Source of the DNA: Streptomyces mobaraensis NBRC 13819 = DSM 40847
GTDB taxonomy: Bacteria > Actinomycetota > Actinomycetes > Streptomycetales > Streptomycetaceae
NCBI RefSeq assembly: GCF_017916255.1
Contig: NZ_CP072827.1
Coordinates: 6,163,501 to 6,227,500 of the forward strand
Length of the DNA stretch: 64,000 nt
Direction of reading: 5' to 3'
Of this stretch, positions 24,145-31,985 are shown in pieces. The notes under the pieces are model-generated. The model saw only the letters and a program-made list of their open reading frames with translations, was not told where the DNA came from and ran no database searches. Position numbers and translations under genes: made by a program. Position 1 is the stretch's first letter, and every line of letters begins with the position of its first letter.

Positions 24145-25623
24145 GTGCCTTCCCCCGCGCTCGACGACGAGCCACAGCAGACCACCCCACACCCGGATCA
24201 CCTCACACCCGGCCTGTCGAAGATGGGCCTGGCGGCCTGGATCGCCCTCCTGGTGCTGCTGGGCGCCGAGCTGATGGACTTGATGGACCAGTCGGTCGTC
24301 CTGACCGCCCTGCCCGCGATCCAGGAGTCGACCGGCGCCGGACCGGCCGCCGTGCAGTGGCTGACCACCGGCTATTCCCTGCCCATCGCCGTCGGGCTGA
24401 TCACCGGCGGGCGCCTCGGCGACCTCTTCGGCCGGCGAAGGATCCTGCTCGTCGGCGCCGCCGTGTTCACCACGGCCTCGCTGCTGTGCGGCCTCGCCGC
24501 CGGGCCGGGCGTGCTGATCGGCGCCCGCGCCCTCCAGGGCGTGGGCGTGGCCGTCATGATCCCCCAGATCCTGGCCACCCTCCACGTCACCTTCGACGGG
24601 CAGAACCGCAGCAAGGTGTTCGGTCTGTACGGGGTGATCATGTCGCTCGGCAACGTCCTGGGCCCGGTGATGGGCGGCCTGCTCACCGAGGCCGACCTGC
24701 TCGGGCTGTCCTGGCGGCCGATCTTCCTGGTCAACGTGCCCGTCGGCCTCGCCGTGCTCCTCCTGGGACGCCGGTTCATCCCCGAGTCGACCGTGCCGAA
24801 GGCCGCCCGGCCGGACCTGACCGGCATGCTGCTGTCCGCCCTGGCCATCGTCCTGATCGTCTTCCCGCTCAGCGAGGGACACCTCCACCACTGGCCGCTG
24901 TGGTGCTTCGCCCTGCTCGCCGCCGGCCTCCTCACCCTCGGCGCCTTCCTGCGCCACCAGCGGCGCAAGCAGGACAACGCCCCGCTCGTGCCGCTGTCCC
25001 TCTTCCGGGACAGGCAGTTCTCCGGCGGCACGGCCGCACAGCTGGCGCACGGCCTGCTGTGCGGGCTGTTCTTCATGACCTGGACCCTCTACCTCCAGCG
25101 AGGGCTGGGCATGAGCCCCTTCCACGCGGCCCTGGCCTTCGTGCTGCTCTCCGTGGGCGAGCTGGCCGGTGCGACCATCACGACGAAGAGCGGCGGACGC
25201 TTCGCCCGCCGCCTTCCGCAGACCGGAGCCCTCATCACGCTCGCCGCGATGGTTGCTTACGCGTTCCGGATCGACGCGGGCCAGGGGGGCCTGACCCTGC
25301 CGGCGATGACCGCTCCGGTGGTACTGATCGGGTTCGGCCTCGGCATGGTCGGCGGCCCGCTGGCCGACCTGTCGCTGGCCCGCGTCCCGCACGGGAACGC
25401 CGGAGCCGCTTCCGGTCTGTTCAACACCGCCATCCACCTGGGCATCGCCCTCGGCACCGCGCTGACCGCCCTGGTGTTCTTCGCCACCACCGGCGGCTCG
25501 CCCGACGCCGGGCTCAACCGCGACGCGTTCGTCACCGTGCTGTGGTGGGTCAGCGGCCTCCTCGCCTTGATGTGGGCCCTGATGTTCTTCCTGCCCAAGC
25601 ACACGGAGAACCGGGCCGGCTGA
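24145..25623 (+). CDS. MFS exporter, DHA2 (EmrB/QacA) type
   Basis: A 492-residue drug:H+ antiporter with about 14 helices. The DHA2 signature MDQSVVLTALPAIQ (TM1), motif A RLGDLFGRRRILL between TM2 and TM3, and motif C GNVLGPVMGGLL are visible. GTG 24145 has AGGAG about 9 bases upstream. It follows the lipid cluster on the same strand after a 457-base gap, so it may be independent. Export of the cluster product is possible but the MMPL gene already supplies a transporter. Confidence 0.88.
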   Translation: MPSPALDDEPQQTTPHPDHLTPGLSKMGLAAWIALLVLLGAELMDLMDQSVVLTALPAIQESTGAGPAAVQWLTTGYSLPIAVGLITGGRLGDLFGRRRILLVGAAVFTTASLLCGLAAGPGVLIGARALQGVGVAVMIPQILATLHVTFDGQNRSKVFGLYGVIMSLGNVLGPVMGGLLTEADLLGLSWRPIFLVNVPVGLAVLLLGRRFIPESTVPKAARPDLTGMLLSALAIVLIVFPLSEGHLHHWPLWCFALLAAGLLTLGAFLRHQRRKQDNAPLVPLSLFRDRQFSGGTAAQLAHGLLCGLFFMTWTLYLQRGLGMSPFHAALAFVLLSVGELAGATITTKSGGRFARRLPQTGALITLAAMVAYAFRIDAGQGGLTLPAMTAPVVLIGFGLGMVGGPLADLSLARVPHGNAGAASGLFNTAIHLGIALGTALTALVFFATTGGSPDAGLNRDAFVTVLWWVSGLLALMWALMFFLPKHTENRAG

Positions 25624-25671
25624 GCCGGTTCCCCGAGCCGTCCTCCTCGGTGGGGCCGGCGGGCGCCGCGG

Positions 25672-26274
25672 TCATCCCTTCTCGGCGTTGCGGGCGCGCA
25701 GCGCCTTCACTTTGTGGCGGTTGCCGCAGTGCTCCATGGAGCACCAACGGCGGCGACTGGGGCGTGAGGTGTCGACGTAGACGAGGTGGCAGTCCTCGGC
25801 GGCGCAGGTACGGATGCGGTGTGCGAAGGGGCCGGTCAGCAGCTCCACGGCGTCTTGGGCGACGGTGGCCACCAGGTGGGTGCCCGTGGGGTTCCCGGCC
25901 CACTGCCGGTCTCCGGCCGGCGAGATGCCGGGTGCCAGGGCCGGGCGGGCGGCCGCCTCGTTGATGGCCGTGATGTCGCCGGGCGGGTGCGGCTCGCCGC
26001 GCGTGTGGGCGAGGACCACTCGGAACAGCGCGTCCCGCAGCCTCCGCGCGTCCGTCACCTCGGCCGCGGAGATCCTCAGTGCGGGCGTCGGCGTGAGCCG
26101 TGAGCGCTCCGCCCAGGCGGCCAGGTCGGCGGGCCCGTGCAGGACCTCGTACCGGCGGTAGGGGCCGGGGCCGCCGGTGGTCAGCAGTTCCAGGCAGAGC
26201 GCGCCGGGATCGAACCGGTACGCGACACCGGTGTGGGAGCGCAGCGTCAGACCCGTGGTTGCGGAGGAGTCCAT
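25672..26274 (-). CDS. CGNR zinc-finger/ABATE-domain regulator
   Basis: A 200-residue protein. The N-terminal ABATE-like ligand domain is followed by the C-terminal CGNR zinc finger: RTCAAEDCHLVYVDTSR, RRWCSMEHCGNRHKV. Such proteins are presumed transcription regulators. The ATG at 26274 sits inside a 27-bp palindrome shared with the divergent VOC gene and has no ribosome site, so translation from a leaderless mRNA is likely. It is expected to repress itself and the VOC gene. Confidence 0.9.
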   Translation of the reverse strand: MDSSATTGLTLRSHTGVAYRFDPGALCLELLTTGGPGPYRRYEVLHGPADLAAWAERSRLTPTPALRISAAEVTDARRLRDALFRVVLAHTRGEPHPPGDITAINEAAARPALAPGISPAGDRQWAGNPTGTHLVATVAQDAVELLTGPFAHRIRTCAAEDCHLVYVDTSRPSRRRWCSMEHCGNRHKVKALRARNAEKG

Positions 26275-26298
26275 GTAACCAATATAACTGGTTACATG
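26272..26298. promoter_or_regulatory. Palindromic divergent leaderless promoter/operator
   Basis: CATGTAACCA (26272-26281), 7-base spacer ATATAAC, TGGTTACATG (26289-26298): perfect 10-bp arms. Each arm contains the start codon of one of the divergent genes. The centre gives -10-like TATAAC (26283-26288, + strand) and TATATT (26286-26281, minus strand), each about 7 bases from its ATG. A TTGCGG at 26259-26264 is a plausible -35 for the + gene. The CGNR protein is the obvious candidate binder. Confidence 0.8.
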
Positions 26299-26748
26299 GC
26301 ACTGAGTTGGAAATTGGTCATCGACAGCACGAACGCGCCCGCCCTCGCGGACTTCTGGGCCGCGGCCCTGGAGTACGAGGTGGAAGACCCCAGCGCCCTC
26401 GTCGAGCAGTTGCTGGCCGCCGGCCGCATCGGCGAGGAGGCGGTCGCCGAGCATCGTGGCCGCAAGACCTTCCGCGGTTTCGCCGCGATCCGCCACCCTG
26501 ACGACCCGTTCGATCCGTTCAGCGGCGTCGGCCGCGGCCGACGGCTGCTCTTCCAGGACGTACCCGAGGGCAAGTCCGGCAAGAACCGCCTGCACATCGA
26601 CGTCCACGGCGAGCCGGGCGGCCTCGACGAACTGGTGGACCGGCTGGAAGGTCTGGGCGCCACCCGCGCCCACGAGGTCGACAAGGGGCCTGCCGGTCAT
26701 TGGTGGGTCATGCGGGACCCTGAGGGCAACGAGTTCTGTGTGGCGTAG
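26296..26748 (+). CDS. VOC/glyoxalase-like domain protein
   Basis: A 150-residue vicinal-oxygen-chelate fold protein of the glyoxalase-6 type: ALSWKLVIDSTNAPALADFW, LLFQDVPEGKSGKNRLHIDV and WWVMRDPEGNEFCVA are family landmarks, with a candidate metal ligand in HIDV. The ATG at 26296 lies in the palindrome and has no ribosome site. The substrate is unknown. It is probably controlled by the divergent CGNR protein. Confidence 0.85.
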   Translation: MALSWKLVIDSTNAPALADFWAAALEYEVEDPSALVEQLLAAGRIGEEAVAEHRGRKTFRGFAAIRHPDDPFDPFSGVGRGRRLLFQDVPEGKSGKNRLHIDVHGEPGGLDELVDRLEGLGATRAHEVDKGPAGHWWVMRDPEGNEFCVA

Positions 26749-26764
26749 GGGCGTTTGACCGCGC

Positions 26765-27526
26765 TCAGCCGTTCGCCGTCCAGCCCGGTCCGTTCCCCGG
26801 GGCGGGGCGTCGTGTGTCCGTGGCGCCCAGGGCCGTCAGGATCTCGTCGAGGGTGCGCTCGAAGAGGGGCTCGGGGTCGGTGAGGGCGAAGTCGAGGTGT
26901 CCGAAGACCTCGACGGCGACCGTCCCGTACAGCCGCGCCCAGCAGGCGACGAACACGTAGATGACCTCCAACGGCACCGGCTCGCCGTCGAGATGCTCGC
27001 GGACCTCCTCCAACTGCGCTGTCCACGCGGGATCGAGTCCGGTGGGCGGGGCGATCGTCCCTTCGCGCCACAGCCGGACCATGAGGTCCAGGAGGACGCC
27101 GCCGAAGCGCCAGCCGGAGTCGTGGGCGGCGGTGCCGGGCGTGGTGTCCGCGTCCGCGTCCGGCTTGGCGAACAGCAGCCCGAACTCACGCGGGTGGGCG
27201 AGCGCCCAGCGGCGCAACTCGCGGCACACCTCGCGCAGTTGGCCGCCCGGCCCGGCGTCCGGGTGGCGGTCGCGGGCGGCGGCCAGGGTGGCGGCGAGTT
27301 CGTCGTAGAGGGATGAGGCGAGCGCCTGGATCAGGTCGCGGTGGCCGGCGTAGTAGCGGTAGAGGCCGGGGGCGGTCATGCCTATCTCGCGGGCGATGGC
27401 CCGCAGGGTGACGGCACCCGGGCCCTCCTCGACCAGCAGCCGCCGGCCGGTGCGCAGGATCTCCGCCAGGGCCTCGTCGCGTACCCGGTGGCGGCGGCCG
27501 GTGCGCGTTCCCGCAGTGCTGGACAT
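26765..27526 (-). CDS. TetR/AcrR-family regulator
   Basis: A 253-residue repressor. The N-terminal helix-turn-helix is VTLRAIAREIGMTAPGLYRYY after RDEALAEILRTGRRLL. The C-terminal region resembles the TetR_C_13/WHG-type ligand domain, with REFGLLFAKPDAD and a YVFVACWARLYGTV helix. ATG 27526 is used. It is divergent from the darcynin gene, with a strong TTGACA promoter and an AACTTT/AAAGTT dyad between them. Confidence 0.9.
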   Translation of the reverse strand: MSSTAGTRTGRRHRVRDEALAEILRTGRRLLVEEGPGAVTLRAIAREIGMTAPGLYRYYAGHRDLIQALASSLYDELAATLAAARDRHPDAGPGGQLREVCRELRRWALAHPREFGLLFAKPDADADTTPGTAAHDSGWRFGGVLLDLMVRLWREGTIAPPTGLDPAWTAQLEEVREHLDGEPVPLEVIYVFVACWARLYGTVAVEVFGHLDFALTDPEPLFERTLDEILTALGATDTRRPAPGNGPGWTANG

Positions 27527-27548
27527 CGGGCCGTGCCCGCCTTCCCGC

Positions 27549-27592
27549 TTGACAAAGTGAACGCCTGTAACTTTACCTTCTCCATGAAAGTT
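27549..27592 (+). promoter_or_regulatory. Promoter and TetR-type operator for the darcynin gene
   Basis: A consensus -35 TTGACA (27549-27554) is followed after 17 bases by TTTACC (27572-27577), or after 19 by TACCTT. AACTTT (27569-27574) and AAAGTT (27587-27592) flank the -10 region as inverted arms 12 bases apart. Repression by the divergent TetR protein is inferred. Confidence 0.6.
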
Positions 27593-27634
27593 AACGGTGT
27601 TAGCAATCGAGCTGTCTCCTCGGGGGAGTCTGGA

Positions 27635-27979
27635 ATGAAGTACGGCATCGTCCTCACCTACACGGTCACTCCGCGCTGGCTGGCCCTCTCCCGCGAGCAG
27701 CGCAACGCGATGCGCGCCGCGCACCTGGAACCCGTCTTCGCCGCCCACGCCGACCGGGTGCGGGCGCGCTTCTTCGACGCCGAGGCGTTCACGGGCCGCT
27801 TCTCGGACTTCACCGTGCTGGAGACCGACGACCTGGGCGCGTACTACTTCCTGATCGAGGCCCTGCGCGACACCCCGGTCATCGCTGAGGGCTACCTGAC
27901 CTTCGGCGAGGTGTTCCTGGGCGTCGAGGACGGCTTCGAGGCGTACGAGCGGGCCCTGGCCGCCGGAGCGGCCCGCTGA
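27635..27979 (+). CDS. Darcynin-family protein
   Basis: A 114-residue protein matching the darcynin family of unknown function: MKYGIVLTYTVTPRWLALSR, RVRARFFDAEAFTGRFSDF and DDLGAYYFLIEALRDTPV. The fold is probably a ferredoxin-like dimeric alpha-beta barrel, by analogy. ATG 27635 is preceded by GGGGGAG. It is likely repressed by the divergent TetR protein. Confidence 0.85.
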   Translation: MKYGIVLTYTVTPRWLALSREQRNAMRAAHLEPVFAAHADRVRARFFDAEAFTGRFSDFTVLETDDLGAYYFLIEALRDTPVIAEGYLTFGEVFLGVEDGFEAYERALAAGAAR

Positions 27980-28030
27980 ACGGGAGCCGGAGCCCGGGGC
28001 GATGTCAGTGGTGGGCGGTTGAATGGCGGA

Positions 28031-28366
28031 TTGACCGTTCACACGCTGGTGAAGCTGCTGCCCGACCCGGACGCCCTCCGGACCCGCTGTCGCGCACTCG
28101 ACCTGCTCGACCACATCCTCGATCCGTCCTTCCCCATCTACTCGTTCACGCCCGACTGGCGGCCGGGCGTCGACCTGGCGACCATGGACATCGGCTCCGG
28201 CGACGAGTACGCGGTCGTCTACTTCGAGCGGCCCGTCGACCGTGACGCCGCGGCGGCGGTCCTGACCGGCGCACCGCTGACCCACCGGACAGTGACCGCA
28301 TTGTCCCCCGCCGCCGACTTCGACGCGGTGGCCGCGCGGGCCCGCGCGCTGGGCCGCACGGTCTGA
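28031..28366 (+). CDS. Conserved hypothetical small protein
   Basis: A 111-residue protein. The TTG at 28031 is chosen because LTVHTLVKLLPD matches the usual opening of a small Streptomyces family, followed by ILDPSFPIYSFTPDW and GSGDEYAVVYF. No ribosome site is obvious. It is acidic, probably soluble, and of unknown function. It stands on the same strand as darcynin, 51 bases downstream, and could be cotranscribed. Confidence 0.6.
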   Translation: MTVHTLVKLLPDPDALRTRCRALDLLDHILDPSFPIYSFTPDWRPGVDLATMDIGSGDEYAVVYFERPVDRDAAAAVLTGAPLTHRTVTALSPAADFDAVAARARALGRTV

Positions 28367-28372
28367 ACCCGG

Positions 28373-28640
28373 CATCCCCAGGTTGCCGTTGCTGTGTTCG
28401 ATACCGTAAACAGGTCCGCCGGGCTGGGAGGTCTCGTCCAGGGTCGCGCTGGGCATCGAGAACAGCACCGAGGTCTTGGCCTTCTTCAGCGCCAGGTCGA
28501 CGGAGCCGAGCCAGGCGTCGTCCATCCTCGTGAAGTGCAGCAGTGGCCGCCGGGGTCGACGATGGCGATGTTCATCGCGGTGCCCGTCCCCTCGGCCGCG
28601 CTCCGGCCGGCGGCGGCGATGCGAGTGCCGGAGCAGACCT
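28373..28640 (-). pseudogene. GlcG/HbpS-family heme-binding protein remnant
   Basis: Minus-strand frames encode RIAAAGRSAAEGTGTAMNIA and VDPGGH, then, after a 1-base deletion near 28544, LLHFTRMDDAWLGSVDLALK, KKAKTSVLFSMPSATLDETS and YGIEHSNGNLG. This is the central part of a GlcG/HbpS protein. The N-terminus and the glycine-rich C-terminal third are missing. It is a truncated, frameshifted relic. No intact copy is in the window. Confidence 0.8.
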
Positions 28641-28751
28641 CACGCGGCGGCTGTTCTTGCCGGGTACCACGCTCGAATCCCGCTGACCGCCGCGCCGCGC
28701 CGCATCACGGCGACCGGCCGGTCCGGTACGGCCGGCTGCCACGACGGGGCG

Positions 28752-29252
28752 TCACGTGTGGACGTCGAGCAGGTAGTTGTTGTTGACGACGAAGGTGACC
28801 AGGCCCGTCCCGGTGCCGAAGAAGCCCGTCCCGGAGTCGTTCGCCTGGCTGCCGGAGCCGCGTTCGGTGGCGTTGCCCGTGGCTCCGCTGTTGTCGCGGT
28901 CGAAGCGGCGGTCGATGGAGTACGTGACGACCTGACCGGTGTCCGTTCGCTTGAGGCTGTCGGTGGTTCTCGTCGTGAAGAAGAGGTCGCCGCTGCCGGT
29001 CACCGAGCCGGAGATCGTCAGTACGGCCGGGAAGGACTGGTCGGGCGTCGCGCAGCGGAAGTCGCTGCCGCTCTTGCCGTCGACGGCGCCGGTGAGGGGA
29101 TGTGCGTTCACGCTGATCGATCCGGCGCAGTTGACGACCGCCGGCGGTGTGCGGGCGGCGCCGGCCGCGGTGCCCGGCAGCGCGGCCGACGCCGCCAGGA
29201 GCAGGGCCGCCGCCCCGGCGGCGGACCAAGCGCGTGTGGTCACGAGGGACAT
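28752..29252 (-). CDS. Secreted hypothetical protein
   Basis: A 166-residue protein with a clear signal peptide (basic start, hydrophobic SAAGAAALLLAASAAL, cleavage near AAGAA). The mature part is Ser/Thr/Gly/Asn-rich beta-strand sequence with two cysteines (NCAGS and FRCAT) that may form a disulfide. ATG 29252 has AGGAGG upstream. No family was recognised; function is unknown. Confidence 0.75.
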   Translation of the reverse strand: MSLVTTRAWSAAGAAALLLAASAALPGTAAGAARTPPAVVNCAGSISVNAHPLTGAVDGKSGSDFRCATPDQSFPAVLTISGSVTGSGDLFFTTRTTDSLKRTDTGQVVTYSIDRRFDRDNSGATGNATERGSGSQANDSGTGFFGTGTGLVTFVVNNNYLLDVHT

Positions 29253-29271
29253 CACGGTCCTCCTTCACCCT

Positions 29272-29296
29272 GCGGTGCGTGCGGTGTACGCACCGC
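29272..29296. terminator. Hairpin between GNAT gene and secreted-protein gene
   Basis: GCGGTGCGT (29272-29280) and ACGCACCGC (29288-29296) are perfect 9-bp arms with a 7-base loop. Placed 20 bases upstream of the secreted-protein start and downstream of the GNAT gene on the same strand, it could be a terminator of the latter or an operator/leader of the former. Confidence 0.5.
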
Positions 29297-29416
29297 CCGC
29301 TTTCGAGTGTGGTGCCGGGGGGACGGGGTGAATATCGCTCGTTCAGGTGACGGTCGGGGCCGACGGCGGGCCGGTGGCCGGACGTTGGGAGCCGTCGGCC
29401 CGTGGGGTCACCGGGC

Positions 29417-29923
29417 CTACCGCTCCGATGCGGTGAACTCGAAGCGGGCCACGTCACCGTCGGTGGCGGAGCGGCGGAAGCCCGCCTTCTCCAAGACGCG
29501 GACGGACGCCGGGTTCGCCAACTCGGCGCCGGCGGACACGGTGTGGACGCCGGGTGCGGCGAGGGCGAACGCCGCCAGGGCCCGGGTGGCCTCGGTGGCG
29601 TAGCCCCGGCCGCGGCGGGAGGCCACGATTCCGTAGCCGAGCTCCAGGATCCCCTCGGCGGGCGGCCAGAACAGGCCGATGGAGCCGACGACGTGACCGC
29701 CGGAGCGTTCGACGACCAACCGGTGGCCGTACTCGCCGAGCCATGCCGGGTTCTGCCGGAGGAGGCCGGCGATGACGTGGTCGCCTTCGGCGGGGAAGTC
29801 GTCCGCCCACTGTGCCGACCGGGCGTCGGCGAGGACCGCCGCAGCCTCGGCGGTGGTCCAGGGGCGCAGGACGAGGCGCTCGGTGGTCAGCTCGGTGTGG
29901 GGTGTAGCGATGGGGGAACTCAC
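29417..29923 (-). CDS. GNAT acetyltransferase (RimJ/RimL type)
   Basis: A 168-residue acetyl-CoA-dependent N-acetyltransferase. TERLVLRPWTTAEA opens the domain, the acetyl-CoA loop is SRRGRGYATEATRALAAFAL, and the ANPASVRVLEKAGFRR motif follows, as in RimJ-like proteins. The substrate cannot be inferred. It is transcribed toward the secreted-protein gene. Confidence 0.88.
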   Translation of the reverse strand: MSSPIATPHTELTTERLVLRPWTTAEAAAVLADARSAQWADDFPAEGDHVIAGLLRQNPAWLGEYGHRLVVERSGGHVVGSIGLFWPPAEGILELGYGIVASRRGRGYATEATRALAAFALAAPGVHTVSAGAELANPASVRVLEKAGFRRSATDGDVARFEFTASER

Positions 29924-30133
29924 GTGATTCTCCTGGTCGTCGTGACGACCGGACCACGCTGTCTGGCTAGCGCGCGGGCCGGAAGAGGGTATGTCGAAGA
30001 GGGCCTGCGACGGCCATATTCATCGACCTCCTCATCCGTGATCACACGCGTCTCTCGCGTCGGCGTGAACGTAACACCCTGCCGTGTGCGGCGTAAACGT
30101 GTTCTGGATCACGCCCGGGCGCGTGCGGGGCGG

Positions 30134-30430
30134 TCAGCGTTGCGCCTCCGCGCCGTCCGTGACCTCCCGCAGCTTCAGGACGTCCCCCGACGGTTCCACC
30201 TCGACCGGGACGCTCGATCCGTCCGCCGACCTGAGGGTGAAACAGGGGTCCTCGCGGGCGAGTTGCCGCAGCTCCTCGTCCTCCGTGCGGCCCGGCTCCG
30301 TCTCGGCCACGGCCTCCCAGCCGCGGCCGCCGGGCCCTGCGGTCACCCGAACGGGGACGCTGATCAGGCATGTTTCGCTGTTGGCCCACCATTCCAGGCG
30401 GGCGCGTGCCACTTCTCCAGGGGATCGCAC
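30134..30430 (-). CDS. Small hypothetical protein
   Basis: A 98-residue protein starting at GTG 30430 with GGAGG just upstream. It is rich in charged residues (EDEELRQLAREDPCFTLR) and has a beta-rich C-terminus (VPVEVEPSGDVLKLREV). No family recognised. The good ribosome site and codon pattern support it as a real gene. Confidence 0.6.
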   Translation of the reverse strand: MRSPGEVARARLEWWANSETCLISVPVRVTAGPGGRGWEAVAETEPGRTEDEELRQLAREDPCFTLRSADGSSVPVEVEPSGDVLKLREVTDGAEAQR

Positions 30431-30598
30431 CGCCACCTCCGTCACGTCCCGCGGCCGGCGCCCCGGGTTCCGGGAGGTTGGCGGGCCGGTGACGTGGGTG
30501 GGCGTCCGGGGGGCGTCTGGGGGGGCGAATCGCAGGAGCGATCGGCCGGAACCCGACCCCCGTCCGTCGGCCGAGATCGTCGGATGCACAATGCACGT

Positions 30599-31207
30599 AT
30601 GCCGATAACGAACACGCCGACGGCGGCGGTCATCGACGATGCCGCTCCGATCAGCCGCTTTCTGGCCCGTGCCTTCGACGACGACCCGATGATGCGCTGG
30701 TTCTTCCCCGAGGAGTCCTCGCGCGAAGCGTCGTTGACCACCTACTTCTCGACGATTTTCAGTCGGCAGTACGTCCTCAACGGCGTGTGCGAGCGGACCG
30801 CCGACGCCGCCGCGTTCTGGGTGGCGCCGGAGGCGCAGGAGAAGGCCGTGCCTGATGCGGAGACCATCCAGGAGCTGGTGGCGCTGCTCGGGGACCGGGC
30901 CGGGCTGTTCGGGGAAGCCGTCGAGACGGCCGCCCGGCACACGCCTCAGGAGCCGCACTGGTCCCTGGCGTTGATCGGTGCCGACCCGGCCGCCCAGGGG
31001 CAGGGGCAGGGGTCCGCCCTGCTGCGTTCCGGGCTGGCCAAGGCCGACGCGTCGGGCATGCCCACCTACCTGGAGTCCTCCAAGGAGTCCAACATCCCCG
31101 TCTACGAGCACTTCGGCTTCACCGTGCGCGAGGAGATGGTGCTGCCGGGCGGCGGGCCCACGCTGTGGGGCATGTGGCGTGAACCGCGCCGTCCGGCCGG
31201 CGTCTAG
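30599..31207 (+). CDS. GNAT family N-acetyltransferase
   Basis: A 202-residue acetyltransferase. FLARAFDDDPMMRWFFPEE at the N-terminus and the acetyl-CoA-binding GADPAAQGQGQGSALLRSG are typical, with TYLESSKESNIPVYEHFGF in the C-terminal subdomain. An in-frame ATG at 30584 is an alternative start. The group includes many uncharacterised Streptomyces acetyltransferases. Confidence 0.88.
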   Translation: MPITNTPTAAVIDDAAPISRFLARAFDDDPMMRWFFPEESSREASLTTYFSTIFSRQYVLNGVCERTADAAAFWVAPEAQEKAVPDAETIQELVALLGDRAGLFGEAVETAARHTPQEPHWSLALIGADPAAQGQGQGSALLRSGLAKADASGMPTYLESSKESNIPVYEHFGFTVREEMVLPGGGPTLWGMWREPRRPAGV

Positions 31208-31233
31208 GGGTAGCCCCGGGGTCGGACCCGCCG

Positions 31234-31698
31234 CTACGGGCGGACGTAGGGGCGGGTCATGATCTCCATGTTGTGACCCGACGGGTCCTCGAAGTACGCG
31301 CCGCGCCCGCCGAACCAGCCGTTGACCCGGCCCGGTTCGGTGTGGTGCGGATCGGCGTAGTAGGTGACCCCGAGCGCCTCCAGCCGGTCGATCATGCCGT
31401 CGAACCGCTCCTCCGGCACGAGGAACGCGTAGTGCTGCGACTGGATCGGCTCGTCGCGCTTCTCGCAGTAGTCGAGCGTCACCCCGTTGCCGAGGTCGAC
31501 GGGGAGGAACGGTCCGAACGGCGCGCCGACCTCCAGGCCCAGGACATCGGCGAGGAACTCCGCCGACCGCCGGCGGTCCGCGGCGTAGACGGCGGTATGG
31601 TTCAGCTGGATGACGGACGTGACGGACGCGGACTTGGCCTCGGGCTCGGACGCGGACTCGGTCGAGGGTGTGTGGGCAGGCTGCGGTGTGTTCTGCAT
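31234..31698 (-). CDS. VOC-family (glyoxalase/bleomycin-resistance type) protein
   Basis: A 154-residue protein. After about 28 Ser/Pro/Thr-rich residues comes the fold: LNHTAVYAADRRRSAEFLAD, HYAFLVPEERFDGMIDRL and YFEDPSGHNMEIM. Likely metal ligands are His34, His86 and the terminal Glu. The substrate is unknown. Tandem 19-bp repeats lie just upstream of its start. Confidence 0.85.
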   Translation of the reverse strand: MQNTPQPAHTPSTESASEPEAKSASVTSVIQLNHTAVYAADRRRSAEFLADVLGLEVGAPFGPFLPVDLGNGVTLDYCEKRDEPIQSQHYAFLVPEERFDGMIDRLEALGVTYYADPHHTEPGRVNGWFGGRGAYFEDPSGHNMEIMTRPYVRP

Positions 31699-31722
31699 GG
31701 GGGTGTGTTTCTCCGGGTCTTG

Positions 31723-31779
31723 GATTCGCTGACGCGCGGTCGATTCACTGACGCGTGGTCGATTCGCTGACGCGCGGCG
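31723..31779. repeat. Three 19-bp tandem repeats
   Basis: Units GATTCGCTGACGCGCGGTC (31723-31741), GATTCACTGACGCGTGGTC (31742-31760) and GATTCGCTGACGCGCGGCG (31761-31779) are adjacent and differ at one to two positions each. They lie 25 bases upstream of the minus-strand VOC start codon, in its promoter/leader. Confidence 0.92.
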
Positions 31780-31985
31780 ATGCGCGCTGATGCACGGCGG
31801 CGCCACGACAGGCGCCCGCTGAACGGAAGACGCGGAGAGGAAGGCGGGGCTCTCACCCGCCTCGCGCTCACTCCGAGGCCGGGAACCCTGCTCGTGTATG
31901 GCCCATGGCCGACCCGGCAGTCACCCGGCCGACTCTAGTGGATCGTCGGCCGGCGGGGCAACGGCGGACGGCGGTTGACGGAGCG

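Noticed and set aside
31723..31779. Tandem arrays considered as CRISPR
   Set aside because: Units are directly adjacent with no unique spacers, short (19 bp), and no cas genes are present.
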